Below are positions 26,037-36,559 of a DNA stretch of 64,000 bases, piece by piece. A program made the translations under genes and the position numbers. A model generated the notes under the pieces. That model made no database searches and was not told the origin of the DNA. It saw only the letters and a list, made by a program, of their open reading frames with translations. Numbering within the stretch: the first letter of the stretch is position 1; the number at the start of each line of letters is the position of its first letter. The DNA is from Cristatella mucedo (lineage: Eukaryota; Bryozoa; Phylactolaemata; Cristatellidae): the NCBI GenBank assembly GCA_009760855.2, contig WPIO01000016.1, positions 1,581,001 through 1,645,000 of the forward strand, given 5' to 3'.

Positions 26037-26407
26037 GGAGCTTTACATTTGCTGCAAAGGGAAACTCTCTCGCTCTCCAGCTATCTCAATGGACCAAGAG
26101 GGTTAGTTTCTGAACCGTAAAATTAAGGTAAGCTGATTCATTAGTAGCATTCACAGTCGCAGCAGGGGAGCCGACAATCGCTCCGGCTGTCACTGGGCAG
26201 CACAGAATCGTCAACTTCAGGACGCGGACTCTGGTTAAGACGAGCGAGTTCTCTAGGCTAAGGAGGTAGCGCTGAGATGTGGCTAGAGCCAGCTCGCAGA
26301 AATGGGCGTTACCTCCAACCGGGTCTCGCCGGATCGGCCTCCGCAGTCGGGCTGCAAATGCATATCTCCCCGTTGGAGAGGGTGAACACGTGCCTGTCTT
26401 CCTCCAT
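20357..26407 (-). CDS. FAM78-family protein, gene A (3 exons)
   Basis: Exons in transcript order: 26407-26313, 22808-22291, 20616-20357. They total 873 nt (290 residues plus TAA), close to vertebrate FAM78A/B (about 280). FAM78 is a conserved animal family of unknown biochemical role. Family marks are VVVPPLKTP..W.FGWILAC, AAWELP, VPWHGSTT.....LCGPT, CDYLLWLAASN, KWDADLRISVD and the C-terminal VKKLVWYPAERG..SSVIIPP. Each corresponds to a block of human FAM78A recalled from memory (VVMPP...VVGWIQAC, SSWELP, YPWYGNTTE, FTTWLVAMN, KWRMRVDIEVD, VLMWRPKRGPPLVVIPP). Introns are in phases 2 and 1. Odd point: a Gly/Ser/Ala-Pro repeat is inserted inside the domain. The true start could be upstream, because an acceptor-like 'gatag' precedes codon CTG at 26410. 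Confidence 0.82.
20690..21770. other. Intron sequence, nothing recognised
   Basis: This is part of the FAM78-like gene A intron. A short GTTAACCGG-type repeat occurs near 20742-20768. No mobile element of the local families was found here. Confidence 0.4.
21774..21826. repeat. AT-rich inverted repeat, 22-bp arms
   Basis: The arms begin acttcaaatataatat and end atattatatttgaagt, with about 9 nt between them. The left arm and loop contain a direct duplication of 'tcaaatataatatatatatt'. It would fold into a long hairpin. Confidence 0.85.
22291..22808 (-). CDS. FAM78-like gene A, central exon
   Basis: 518 nt, phase 2 in and phase 1 out (acceptor ttcgaaacag, donor TTGA|gtatgt). It encodes VVVPPLKTPSSWTFGWILAC, AAWELPRAF, CVPWHGSTT and VTVSMTEKPGD. 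It then has a repeat of GGGKAPS and GGGSSDAPS units, followed by the family block QLTAVSRRCDYLLWLAASN. The repeat sits between two conserved blocks, so it is an in-frame insertion in a loop. Confidence 0.82.
22381..22510 (-). repeat. Coding minisatellite, 27-bp unit
   Basis: About four to five units close to 'gccagacggagcgtcgctgctgccgcc' (plus strand), read on the minus strand as APSGGGSSD or APSGGGK. All length changes are multiples of three, so the frame is kept. Confidence 0.9.
22973..23033 (+). ncRNA. Long perfect RNA hairpin on the + strand, possible small-RNA precursor
   Basis: Arms of 26 nt at 22973-22998 and 23008-23033 pair completely in a plus-strand RNA. There are 24 Watson-Crick pairs and two G-U wobbles, with a 9-nt loop. 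On the minus strand the two wobbles become C-A mismatches. It lies in an intron of FAM78-like gene A, on the opposite strand. A microRNA precursor is one possibility; a simple palindrome is another. No promoter was identified. Confidence 0.35.
23355..23456. repeat. (CT)n microsatellite
   Basis: A perfect CT run to about 23415, followed by impure TCTCTC/TGTCTC sequence. Confidence 0.95.
24758..24798 (-). mobile_element. SINE family 1 tail fragment
   Basis: Only the last ~40 bp of the tail remain on the minus strand (catttgtatagtgccccaag). It follows a G-run and AT-rich sequence. Confidence 0.55.
25301..25380. repeat. Minisatellite, 15-bp unit
   Basis: Five copies of 'gaggcaggcgatagc' with two single-base variants. 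On the minus strand it reads as a repeated LPRYR-type pentapeptide, but no gene was found around it. Confidence 0.9.
25689..25906. repeat. (GA)n and impure GA-rich tract
   Basis: A perfect GA run (25689-25744), then a GA-rich segment with ATAT and GACA interruptions, up to the LINE tail at 25908. Confidence 0.95.
25908..26075 (-). mobile_element. LINE tail split by a (CT)n expansion
   Basis: The left part reads 'ataataatgcacttgataaagcgccctcagagaact'. The right part reads 'taggagctttacatttgctgcaaagggaa'. In other copies these parts are joined by about 15 nt. Here roughly 90 nt of (CT)n lie between them (25948-26036), at the place where the tail normally has a short CTCTCT. Confidence 0.85.
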
Positions 26408-26410
26408 CAG
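26313..26410 (-). CDS. FAM78-like gene A, first recognised exon
   Basis: The donor is TGG AG|gtaacg, phase 2 like the matching exon of gene B. It encodes EEDRHVFTLSNGEICICS and ends PARPGW(R). ATG is at 26407-26405, preceded by CTG and then an in-frame TAG that could also be an acceptor. Similarity is low, so the call rests on phase, position and length: 31-32 codons, versus 32 in gene B. Confidence 0.55.
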
Positions 26411-26864
26411 CTATCGGACGAGCGGCGTCGCAGGACTGGGAAGTTCGCCGCCGCGGCGGCGGTCGCACTTCGTTCGACAACCAGCGACGGATCGGCGCGT
26501 CGATTCAACGCCGCCGCCGCCGCCGCAGAGTCCGATTTAAGCAACACAGCGATCCCTCTACAAACGAAGGCTCGATGCACAGCGGCCGACTCAAAAGAGC
26601 CGCGCTTCTCGTGGAGCCGCGTGGGCGGCGTCAGCCGAGCTACTCTACTCGATCGCCGCCAAATGCGCTGTCCGAGACCAGCGGCACGCCAGAGCGTGCC
26701 GCCTCCGAATTCCAAGGTCGTAACGATCGCTCACGTGAACGAGCAGCCTAAAAGCTACGATCTACTGAACCCGTACGCAGCGGGCGTCTCTTATTGACAC
26801 GCCGCTACAGCTGGAGCAGCGAGAAAAAAGTGAAGGCCAGCCGAACTAGTTAATAGGTTAAAGG

Positions 26865-26935
26865 TCAGCTGATTCAACAGCCTCGCAAAGATGGCGGCGA
26901 AAGAGCCTCGCCGGTGATCGCTTTGCGTGCAGCTG
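26865..26935 (-). mobile_element. SINE family 2 tail fragment
   Basis: The minus-strand tail 'gaggctgttgaatcagctg' and about 50 bp of diverged body. The tRNA-like head is absent. Confidence 0.5.
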
Positions 26936-27164
26936 GCAATCAAGGATCGCCCTCTGGAGCAGCCGAACCGGAACCGGCGGCTCAGCTACCGGAAGCACGA
27001 GCTCCTGACCCCTGACCCATGACACATCGGTGCGCCGACCGGCTAGGACTGTGCGCTCGAGCCTCTCGGCCTCGAGCGAGAAGTAGCAAAAGCGGCCAGA
27101 AACGCGCACGCTTTTGACCGCATTTGGCGAGCTCTCGCGGTTAATCTCTTAATGCGCTTCCGCT

Positions 27165-27230
27165 CGCTGACACTGTGCATGCTGCCACTAGCCGCATTTA
27201 CACGTTGATACTGTGCATGTCACCCTAAAC
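27165..27230 (+). mobile_element. LINE 3' UTR fragment
   Basis: 'gacactgtgcatgctgccac' followed by 'actgtgcatgtcaccctaa', matching the LINE 3' UTR. The hairpin tail is missing. Confidence 0.55.
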
Positions 27231-27532
27231 GCGTTAGGCTCGTGTTAATGCTACGCTGTGCGTGCATGCTCAAACTATAGCTGCTTAACGACGTAGGGAA
27301 CGAATGGCCCTACAGACACGCCTCCAATATGGCGGCACAGAATTCAGGTTTCTCCTCAGGAGGCTACTCGAACTTCATCAAAGGGTTACTGCAGAGACGT
27401 ACGACGGGAGATCGCTTTTTTCCGGCGGCATTTCAGTCAATGCTTCCGTCCCGGTCTGCCTCCAAAGCGACGCCCAATGCGATAGAGCGGATCGCGGATG
27501 AGGGCCTTTCGCCGGGTGGCATTCCAGTCAGA

Positions 27533-27982
<450 letters not shown>

Positions 27983-28226
27983 TTTCTGACGCCCTGCGGC
28001 TACAGAACTTTTGAAAAATTAAATTAAGTTTTAGCACCAGCTCACTAGCCAGTGCTGTGGAGGTTACCCGCTCGTACTATACGTCGAATTTGCCCGCGGC
28101 GCTTAATACCCAGCCTGTCGCTATTGCTGGCTCCCCGTCTGGCGGCGCTGTGCTCTCACACGAGCAGCATCTACACTTCAAGAGCCCCTCGTTTAGTGCT
28201 AAACACCACATACATATACATACATA

Positions 28227-28358
28227 GTTCATTTGTATAGCACCCCAGAAGAACTAAATCCCTATTCAGGCGCTTCACATATGCGTCAGGGCTCGAGCCT
28301 ACGACCTCACCCAGACCTTGGTCGGGGTGAGCACCTTGTCCGCTGGACCAAATTCGGC
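28227..28358 (-). mobile_element. tRNA-derived SINE, family 1
   Basis: A full-length minus-strand copy: hairpin tail 'gcgcctgaatagggatttag' at the left, body, and tRNA-like head (gggctcgagccc reads as 'ggctcgagcc' here) at the right. About 132 bp. Confidence 0.8.
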
Positions 28359-29995
28359 ACGAATTCCTGTTGAGGATTGCTGCCTTACAAGATTTTGGGA
28401 ATACTGTGAACGTTGCCGGTCAATAATTATAAATAGTTGCTCATCCGTTGCATAGCCGAAATTCGGAAAAAGTAGCTCTGCGATATCTTGTGCGCCGGCT
28501 ACTAAGCAAAGTGCTTAATTATCTCGCGTGAATTAAGTGCTTTTGGAAGAAAGAGCGTCTGGCCCCACCTTGATAGGCTACCGGAGACAGGACAACTTTT
28601 AGCGACTTCTAATCGCCTACTATCGATGTCAAGGTTTAGCCCTAGGCCTGAACAAATTCTTGGCTACGGGTTTTCGCGGCCAAGTCCCAGCAATTCTTTG
28701 GTTGCGACCGGTCGCTAGGGCAACCGGTTCTTTCTGCGCACGGCAGCAAGGCGCCCTCAGGCTGCATTTCGCTCGCTTCGCGCTCTTCTGCTCTCTCTCG
28801 CACCGACGCCCGGCCTCTCTTTCGGGCGACGCCGAGCGGCCGACGCACAGCGCGTCTGACTGTCGTCATCGCCTCCTGCTCTCAAGACCCCCTAGCAGGC
28901 GACACCTTGATGACAAAGCTGTCTGGCTCTCGACTTTTACCGCGGTTCGTGCGAACTAGCGCAAGCACAAGAGCAAACTTTCGGTAAAAAGCTGCGTGCG
29001 ATTCGCTGCACAGACCGACACGAACGCGCCGCCGGCGCCGCCGGAAGCTTCTGCCGAGCATTCGCAGCGCGTCCTCGAGCGTTGACTTGGCACACCGCCT
29101 GGCTCCTGCGCGCCCTCTAGCTAGTGGATCTATTAGCCGACGGCGCGCCGATGGCGCACTTTACGTAGCGACGTCTGACGAATGAAGCAAAATATTAACG
29201 ATAATAGTAATGGCTGCGATGCATTTATTTGTATTGCGACCCGAGAGAACAAAGTTCTTTCCAGACCTTTCTAGTACGAGAGCTCCGTCGAGTCCTCGAG
29301 TCGGCCCGTGCAAAATATGAAGCAGGTGCTCGTCCTACTTTCGTCCGCGGGTTCCTCGCGCTTAGGTATGAAACACTAAATAGGTTCCGAGAACTAAGGT
29401 AGGAATGTCGCCGAAACGGCGGCATGCTTAATCATCCAGCTAGCGAATGCTGGGTATTTTTTTTTATTTGCAGTTCCTGCATCCTAACGGCTTGGACGCA
29501 GGTTGTGGAATGATTCAAGGTTTGACAGCATAAATTCGAGGCCACGCAGTTGGCAGTTAGTTGTGCCTTGGCAGTTGAGTTCGATGGCAGTTGAGCTCGA
29601 GGCTTTAAAGCCATACGAGATACTGTAAACCATGGCCGGTCCTGGTAGCCTGAAACCTTCCGTCGCTGTCAAATAGAATTCTCTGCTCTATGGACGCGGA
29701 CTTTTTTTTTACATCTTAAGTGATGGATATCCATCCATTGCTTCCACATTCCGCTGCTGTCGGCCCGCGTGCGTGCGTGCGTGCGTGCGTTCATGGGCGC
29801 TGCACCTACAGGTCGCTGCCGCGCTCAAGGTCCATGGCTTCGCCGTCGGTCTATTGGGCGCGCGTCGCCATGGAAACTAGCAGCGTTACGAGTGCTGCGT
29901 TTGCGCGCTCTCTAGCTCTGTCCCAATGCGGAAGCAGCTACACCCCGCTTCGACCTTGGCATGCTTATGGTCAAGGCTATATCAAAAGAAAGGTC
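28359..29995. other. Unassigned, partly GC-rich intergenic region
   Basis: GC-rich parts at 28640-28900 and 29010-29140, and a (GTGC)n run near 29770-29790. A weak minus-strand tail-like piece lies at 29215-29270. No exon pair with matching phases was found. Confidence 0.4.
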
Positions 29996-31098
29996 AAAGA
30001 AGTTGGTTGTACCTTTGCTTTGATCCCTCCCAGCCTTCGAGCACCTCAAATTCTCTTAACTCACTAGCTGCATGCACTGATGACATCCGCACATGGCTGG
30101 CAGCAAATTTTCTAAAACTAAACGATGATAAAACTAACTTACTAGTTATGGGCAAACCCAGTGTGATCCAGAGATTGGAAAGGCTGACTCTCAAAATTGG
30201 CTCTGCCAGCATATCTCCAGTTGAATCAGCTCGAAATCTAGGTGTCATATTCCAAAGCGACCTCTCGTTAGACGACCATATCAGCTCCACAGCCAAATCC
30301 GCCTATTTTCAGCTTCATAATATTGCTAAAATTCGGGCTTGTTTAGATAAAGATACCACGTCTAAGTTGGTCCATGCATTCGTGACATCCCGTCTCGACT
30401 TCTGCAACTCACTGCTTACTGGCCTACCAGCATGTGCGATCAGGCGATTGCAGCTGGTGCAAAACTCTGCAGCTAGACTTGTCTGTCGTGAGCGTCGCAG
30501 TTGCCACATTACTCCACTTCTCGCCGACCTGCGCTGGCTACCAGTGAGGCAACGGATTGACTTCAAGGTTTTGTCTCTTACTTTTAGGTCCCTTCATTCT
30601 ATGGCTCCAGCCTATCTGTCAGATATGCTACCCCATCAGGCCAAGCATCATGCCACCCGCTTTTCGGAATCCAACAGTCTACAAATACCTCGTACAAACC
30701 TTAAATCCTTTGGAGACCGTGCATTTAGTTCGTATGCTCCGAAAGCCTGGAACTCCCTCCCGACCTGCGTCAGAACATCCCCTGACCTGACCACATTTAA
30801 AAGGAACCTAAAAACACACCTATTTAGGACAGCATTTAGTGTGTCCCTGTGATTCGTCCTTGATGTGCTTATGCGTGCTGACACTGTGCATGCTGCCACT
30901 AACCACATTTACATGTTGACCCTGTGCATGCATGTCACCCCTAACCATATTATTCATTTTGTTTGTTTTTCAAGTATGATTTTACTTACCATTCCATTGC
31001 ATTTCACTTTACAGCAAATGTAAAGCACCTAGAGAGAGATTAAGTTCTCTGAGGGCGCTTTATCAAGTGAATTATTATTATTATTATTATTATTATTA
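29996..31098 (+). mobile_element. LINE, 5'-truncated, C-terminal RT part intact
   Basis: LINE sequence starts at the segment equivalent to 49281 (ttgtacctttgctttgatcc). It runs without a stop to TGA at 30850-30852, about 280 LINE residues. The 3' UTR, hairpin tail (31015-31065) and (ATT)n follow. It is very similar to the copy at 48436-50360, so both are probably young. The RT catalytic YADD block is missing. Confidence 0.88.
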
Positions 31099-31099
31099 T

Positions 31100-32025
31100 A
31101 GCCAGCAGCTGACCTCTTTCAACGCGGTCTAAGGCGACGGAGGCCGCGGCCCCCCAGATACTTGGGCGTACCCGTGCTATCGATCGTGCAAAAGGCGTAT
31201 AGTACCTACATTCCTTGGATCCACTTATTCCCAGCTTGTGCCTTACAAGCAAGCGTGTGGTGGTAAGAAGTCTATGCTAGTGTCTTTATTGCCCTGCTGT
31301 AATAGCAATGCTACCGCAGACGACAGTTTTCTTTTCCGGCTCACTTATTGCTGCTGCATGCTATTAGTTCCGGTAGCGAGCCTCTCGTGTTTGTCACATC
31401 TGTACTGTCTTTGATGACTGTCTACAATTTCCAGCAAAAATAAGTTAGAATTGTGGGCCAACGTGTCAATATGTCACCTGATGAATAATTTTAAAATAAG
31501 GATTTAGACCGTGCTACTGAGTGCTGACTGGCCGATGGCCATAACTGTCGTCACATTTGCTTTTAACTTGCAGGCCTTAGTATGTTACTTGTCTGTTTTT
31601 GCATGCTTGATACCGTGCATATCTTGAGAGGCAATTATTACCCCGTAGGTAGCGATTCTCTTTCGGTACCTTTTAAAGGGCCCGGACACTGATTAACTTG
31701 TCTTACGGCGCTATACAAACGACGTGTTATTGTAGTTAAAAGTTTGCGCCATTGCAACTGGCAAAGCTCGTGTGAGGCACAGTTGTCCCTAGCAGAGCGA
31801 AATCTCTCGGCACTTGCCATGTAGTTGAACGGAAGCAACTAGCTTTAACTTCTATCACTACCAAATACTTGCGATTTCCATGCCGACTCTACTACGCCGC
31901 TGCCGGATTCGCATTCAGCTTCAATTACGGCCACACTTTGCTGCTGCTACTTCCTAGCCATTTCGCTAATTTTAGCCGCTGCTATCTGGCTACTTGAATA
32001 AATAATAAGTAATAAATAAATGCTA
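31100..32025. other. Unassigned sequence
   Basis: No gene and no clear repeat was recognised. It ends in an AAATAA-rich run that abuts the SINE tail at 32028. Confidence 0.4.
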
Positions 32026-32027
32026 GC

Positions 32028-32192
32028 TGATTTAACAGCCTCTTTGGTGTGGCGGCAGAGAAGCCTTAAAGGCTGCCATCACCGCAGCTTCAGCGGCAGT
32101 AAAGGATTGCCCACAGCAGGATTCGAAGCCACGACCTCGGTCCCCACGGTCGTTAAAAGCAACCGCCATGCCTAGCGGGCTATCGCGGCTGC
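32028..32192 (-). mobile_element. tRNA-derived SINE, family 2
   Basis: A minus-strand copy with tail (aagaggctgttaaatcagct), body, B-box-like 'gcttcgaatcctgctg' and head. It is followed on the tail side by AATAAATAAT-type sequence, perhaps its A-rich end. Confidence 0.8.
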
Positions 32193-32199
32193 CTCTTGG

Positions 32200-33455
32200 A
32201 CTGCTGTCCCACGTCAGCCATGACCCTCACCTCGACCTTCGCGTCGTGGGACAACGTCTGCTGGACACCGGTGGAGCACCGACAGCATCCGGGCGCTAGG
32301 CGCTCTCCTCGGTGACGCGCCGTCATAACTACGTGGAGCAATAGCGGCGGACGCGGACGCGATAGTCAAGCATGCCCGTGTGCCCGGTAGCTGCCAGGAG
32401 TCGAAGATGTGTTCGGGCTCTGACCTTACTCTGCACAGCTTCCTCTCTGCACAGCTCCTAAATAGCTCACACTGTTCTCTCCTTCATTTCGCGCGTCTCG
32501 CAGCGGCGTCGCCGTCGCGCGCTCGAGCAGGCTGCTGCAGCAGCACCGGCGAGCACGCGACAACCGTAGGACAGTCGCTCTCCTTCTTCCTGCGAGCGCC
32601 GCCATAACGAGCGGCGCCATAACGAGCGGCGCCGTACTATACGGAGGGGCCGCGTCCAGCGGCGGGCGCACGCCGCAGCAGCCGCCGCCGCTGCAGCAGC
32701 TAGGATGCGGCTCAGCGTTAGTCGTTGCAGCCGTGCTGCACTGAGGATGTTGTGTGTGCCTGTTGCTTCTCGGCCGCTGATGCATGCTCCGCGGGCGGCG
32801 GAGCCAGTAGTGACTCAGTGCAGCCTTTGGCGGAAGCACGTGGCAGACACCACAGATGCACTCCCTGCGGTGAGTCAGCGCCTGCCCCCCCTTCCCCCAG
32901 CTCGTATATGTACCCGCCGGGGAAATAAAGACAAGAGGCTCGTTCGCCGCTCACGTTCGCCCGCTCGTGTCTACGCGTCTCCGCGAGACTCCATTAGAAC
33001 AGCCGCCGCCGCCGGAGACGCTGTCGCATGACAAGGGCGGAGCGGCAGGCAGGCAGGCTGGCGCTGCACAGCGATGAGGCAAAAATCAGGATTATTACGA
33101 GGAAACTGTTCACTAACCCGAAACTAAAAGAGTACACAAAGCGTCTGCAAAGGACATCCGGCGGCGGGACGAGCGCTCGCGCGGACCTTCGGTCCCGCGG
33201 TCGCGAATAATTCAAGGATGTCACTTCTGCATCGAAGAGAATGAGAGACGGAGCGGGCAGCAATCGTGAGGGGGCAGCGGGGGAGGGGGAGTGGGAAGAA
33301 CCGGAAGCAGCCACGGGGGGCTGTGGGCGGCAGCGAAGTCAGGACGACGGCTGCACGAGTCGGCATCGTCGCGCTCTCTTTCACTGAGCCGCTAAAGGAT
33401 CGAAAAGAAAAAAAATTCGGTCTCTGTAACGGGTCAGACCGCCGACGACGACCGG
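32200..33455. other. GC-rich region 3' of FAM78-like gene B
   Basis: CpG-rich, with a direct repeat of 'gccataacgagcggc' near 32603-32633, and a TATA-like 'tatatgtac' followed by 'aataaag' near 32907-32930. Frames are long on both strands because of composition. Neither a gene nor an LTR could be established. Confidence 0.35.
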
Positions 33456-33459
33456 CTGG

Positions 33460-33734
33460 CTAGTCTTCGCGGTGGACGAACAGATCGACTGCCGGCTGAA
33501 TCAGCGTTTCCGGCCGACCGCCGCCCGAGGGGTAGAAGACGTGACGCGTCGCGTGCCTGACGTCCGGCGACCTCAGCACTTCTTCCGGTATCTCGATGTT
33601 TCCGTCCAGCTTCACGGGCGCCCCGATGCGCGGCTCGCAGAGTCGCTGGAACACCTTGCCGCCGCGGTCGTCGCTGACTATTTCGTACTCGTACGACAGG
33701 TCCCGCTGGTACGTCTCGAACACGTACACGCAGT
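33460..33734 (-). CDS. FAM78-like gene B, last exon
   Basis: Two bases plus 90 codons and TAG. The acceptor is gctgcttgcag. It encodes CVYVFETYQRDLSYEYEIVS and PRIGAPVKLDGNIEIP, ending FVHRED. It lies in GC-rich DNA whose opposite strand is also open; the splice and family match decide the strand. Confidence 0.75.
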
Positions 33735-36537
33735 CTGCAAGCAGCAGCGACGCGGACGCGCACTCGCGGACTGCCGCCGTGCGCCGATTCCCGCCGCCGC
33801 GCGCAGACTGCCGCTCGTCTCGCGCGGCGCCGCTTCCGGCGGCTGCAGGCGCCGCCTTGCGCGAGAAGATGAAGCCGGCGCGTTGCGGACAGCGGCGCCG
33901 CGCCCTCGTTCGCGGGCGGACTCCGCGGACGGTCCCTCGTCGCAGACGGCGGCGAGGACAGCTCACGCCTCTCGCTGCGCGCAGCGTCGCGTGCCTGCAC
34001 GTCGCTGCCGCTCATTCGGGGCTCGCTGCCTGAGCTGTCACTGATAGATGGTAGTGTTTGTATTGCAGTCGGACACGTTCTTCTTGCTTCCTCGGCCGTC
34101 CAGGTGAATGCGCTCTCTCGCTATTTCGCGTCCGGTCCAGCGACCGGCCGCCAGCGAACGCCCGCCAAAAGCTCCAAGCGCACGCGCGGTGGCTCGCGCG
34201 CCGCCTTTCCGAGAGAGTAGAGCGGAGAAAGCGAGAGAGAGAGAGGCTCCTTCTGAAGAGACGCAGAGAAAAGAGCTGCGACGACGACGTCTGCCTCAGA
34301 TGCTGACGTCACGTACCTATTTTGTTGGGTCTGCTGTACCGCGAGAGCGGACTACCCAGGCGGAAGTCGCTGGAGCAAGAACAGCGGACCCACTTCCAGC
34401 AGTTGCTTCCAGGCTCGCATGCTGGCCGTGCGGCCTATTTAAAATTCGAAACTTGTCTGGTTTTTTAAATCCTTGCGCCCGTCGGCCTTCCAAGGAATCC
34501 TGATGGCCGTCGGCGGGAGGGTGCACCGGGCTTTTGGAAGGCTGGATGAAAGGTTGGGGAAAGCCAAAAGGCTCCATAGATAAAGCGCCTAGAAAGAGAT
34601 TAAGTTCTCTGAGGGCGCTTTATCAAGTGCATTATTATTAGATATACGGCAGATTGAGTTGCATAGCGATCCCGGTCTGGAGCGATGCAGGAACTACTAG
34701 AACAACTACGAACGTCCGATCCGAATATTAACATCGTTAGGCGACTTGTGACTTGGCTTGGTACACTTAAGTTGCCTTATTGGGCAGCCTTAAGAGGGCA
34801 TTGGAAGAAGTGTCTAAACCGACGAGCCACCCAGATAGACCAATAACTAGAAGCGCCGAAGAGGCGCTGCCACGCGAGGACAGCGTCATTCGCTCTAAGA
34901 ACGTTTTGCTGTTCGCCTGTGGCCATTTTTGGAGACAGACCGTGAAGCTCGGCTTACAAGATCAACTATCTGGCAATCAGCTTTGGCCTCTCGTCCGTAA
35001 AGGCTCGTTAGCTTCCAGAAAAAGGCAGCCTTCTCCGGAAAATGGCCGCCACCTTCACTGGAGCCAGACGTCAATTCCGCGTGCCGCTAAGATGGAATTT
35101 CGGCCCATTAAGAAAAGGCTTTACCTTATTATTTTCTTTTAGAATTTCTGAATATCGGCAACGAACTAAACGAGCGTCGCATGGGAGTCTTTTTGGAGGT
35201 TGTCAACAATGACAATCGTGACTACGGTACTGCAGAGGCACGCGAAGCTGCGTCCCGAAGTCTGCTGTCGCAGCTGTAATTGCACGAGAGACGTCGATGG
35301 TGACTTTCTGGAGAGACAGCGTGAAGTGGCTCGCTGGAAACCGCCACCCAGACCGAGGCTCTGTGAGAGCCTCGAAACGAAATTGCTAATTGCCATTTTG
35401 GGAAAAAGTTCGAGGCGCCGAGATTTCGTCTAAGGAGAAACGCCCGTCGCGCCCCATTTCGAGAGCCAGAAGCTGGACGGCGGCGGCGGCGAGGCGTAGG
35501 AGGCCTCATTAGCTACTGCGGAAATTCGAGTGACCCTTGAAGAATTAATAACGATAGCCGCTCTGCTACCCGACGACCCCGAACGTTCGCCGGCCGAATG
35601 TGCATCCAGATTCGCGGTTGTCAGTGTCAGCGTTGCTTTGTCTTCGGATAAAAACGAGGTTTCGCCGCACAAAAACAAGCGCCCTTTAAGCCGGCCGGAT
35701 CATCCCTGAAAAGGGGCTATCGGACCTCCGAGGGAAAGGGAGGCCCAGTGGAGAGCGAGACACTCACCGGCGAGGTCCTCGATGGCGGCGAGCCACGTGT
35801 ACACGGTCGCGCTGTAGGCCATCTTGCTGAGGTGTGGCCACGTGCCGCTGAGCCGCCGATCGGGCCGCACCGTCCACGGGTGGAAGCCACGAAGCTTCTG
35901 CGCAGCGTCCACGCGCACGAGCGAGTGTCCGTCCTTGGGGCACGGCACGCACGCGTGCCGCGAGCGTCGCATCGACGTCCACGGCAGGCCCGTGCTATCG
36001 CCCAAGTTCATCATCGGCTCGGGCAGCTCGACTTGAACCGCTCCGCAGTCGCCGTACGTGAGGCAGAAGCTCTGCTTCTCCATCGCGCTAATCCAGCCGA
36101 AGTGCCAGTTGGTGTGCGACTTGTCGGGGCCCAGCTCGAAGTTCGCCGAGAACCTGAGGCCGCGAGTTACTCGCCGGCATAACATGTCATTACGTGCATA
36201 CGAAACGCCTGGCAGCTGAAGGCGGCGATATCTGGCGAGGTCGCCAAAGCCCGCTTGGAGCCGGCGGCAGCCGCATGGCGATCGCCACGGATCCGCTCGG
36301 CGTGCGGCGGCGGAGGCCGACGTCGCGAGGCGTTCGCACCGGCTGCCGCTGGGGCGGGGCGGCAGCGCGAAAGGGGAGGGGTGGCGACGCGACGGGGGTG
36401 GGGCGGGCAATACCTTGGTGGCGGTGCTTGCTGCTCACCTGACAGTGGGCAGCTCGTACGTCACGCCCCTGGAGTCGTACAGGTACCGCACGTCATTCCC
36501 TTCGGCGGTAGTGACCTTGACGTCATTGTAAGATAAC
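33460..36537 (-). CDS. FAM78-family protein, gene B (3 exons found; 5' end missing)
   Basis: Exons in transcript order: 36537-36439, 36153-35768, 33734-33460. The frame is kept at both junctions. Family blocks: WHFGWISAMEKQ and LTYGDCG, LPWTS, TVYTWLAAIEDLAG, YEYEIVSDD....FQRLCEP, and a C-terminal IEIPEEVL...VFYPSGGGRPETLIQP. They align in order with FAM78 (VVGWIQAC, YSDLG, YPWYG, FTTWLVAMN, RVDIEVD, GQRARL, PIPPNAL, LMWRPKRGPPLVVIPP). It is more diverged than gene A and lacks the Gly/Ser insertion. Intron phases (2, 1) equal those of gene A. The first exon, ending in phase 2, was not identified. No function can be assigned beyond family membership. Confidence 0.75.
34575..34640 (+). mobile_element. 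Solo LINE tail
   Basis: Only the hairpin (taaagcgcctagaaagagat...gagggcgctttatc) and a short ATT run are present. It is in the intron of FAM78-like gene B. Confidence 0.75.
35768..36153 (-). CDS. FAM78-like gene B, central exon
   Basis: 386 nt between acceptor gcggcctcag and donor GCCG|gtgagt, encoding FSANFELGPDKSHTNWHFGW through SATVYTWLAAIEDLAG. The distance from the splice junction to the Gly-Trp-Ile motif is 21 residues, exactly as in gene A. Confidence 0.78.
36439..36537 (-). CDS. FAM78-like gene B, upstream exon
   Basis: 99 nt: one base, 32 codons, two bases. Acceptor cgccgcag, donor GTCAG|gtgagc. It encodes LSYNDVKVTTAEGNDVRYLY and ends GVTYELPTV(R). Confidence 0.65.
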
Positions 36538-36559
36538 CTGCGGCGCGGCGCAGCGGCTA

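Noticed and set aside
32540-33000. Possible LTR with TATA-like and AATAAA-like signals
   Set aside because: No second LTR, primer binding site, target duplication or retroviral-type coding sequence was seen nearby.
32705-33031. 108-residue plus-strand frame in CpG-rich DNA
   Set aside because: Several overlapping frames on both strands are equally long here, and none shows a domain or a splice partner.
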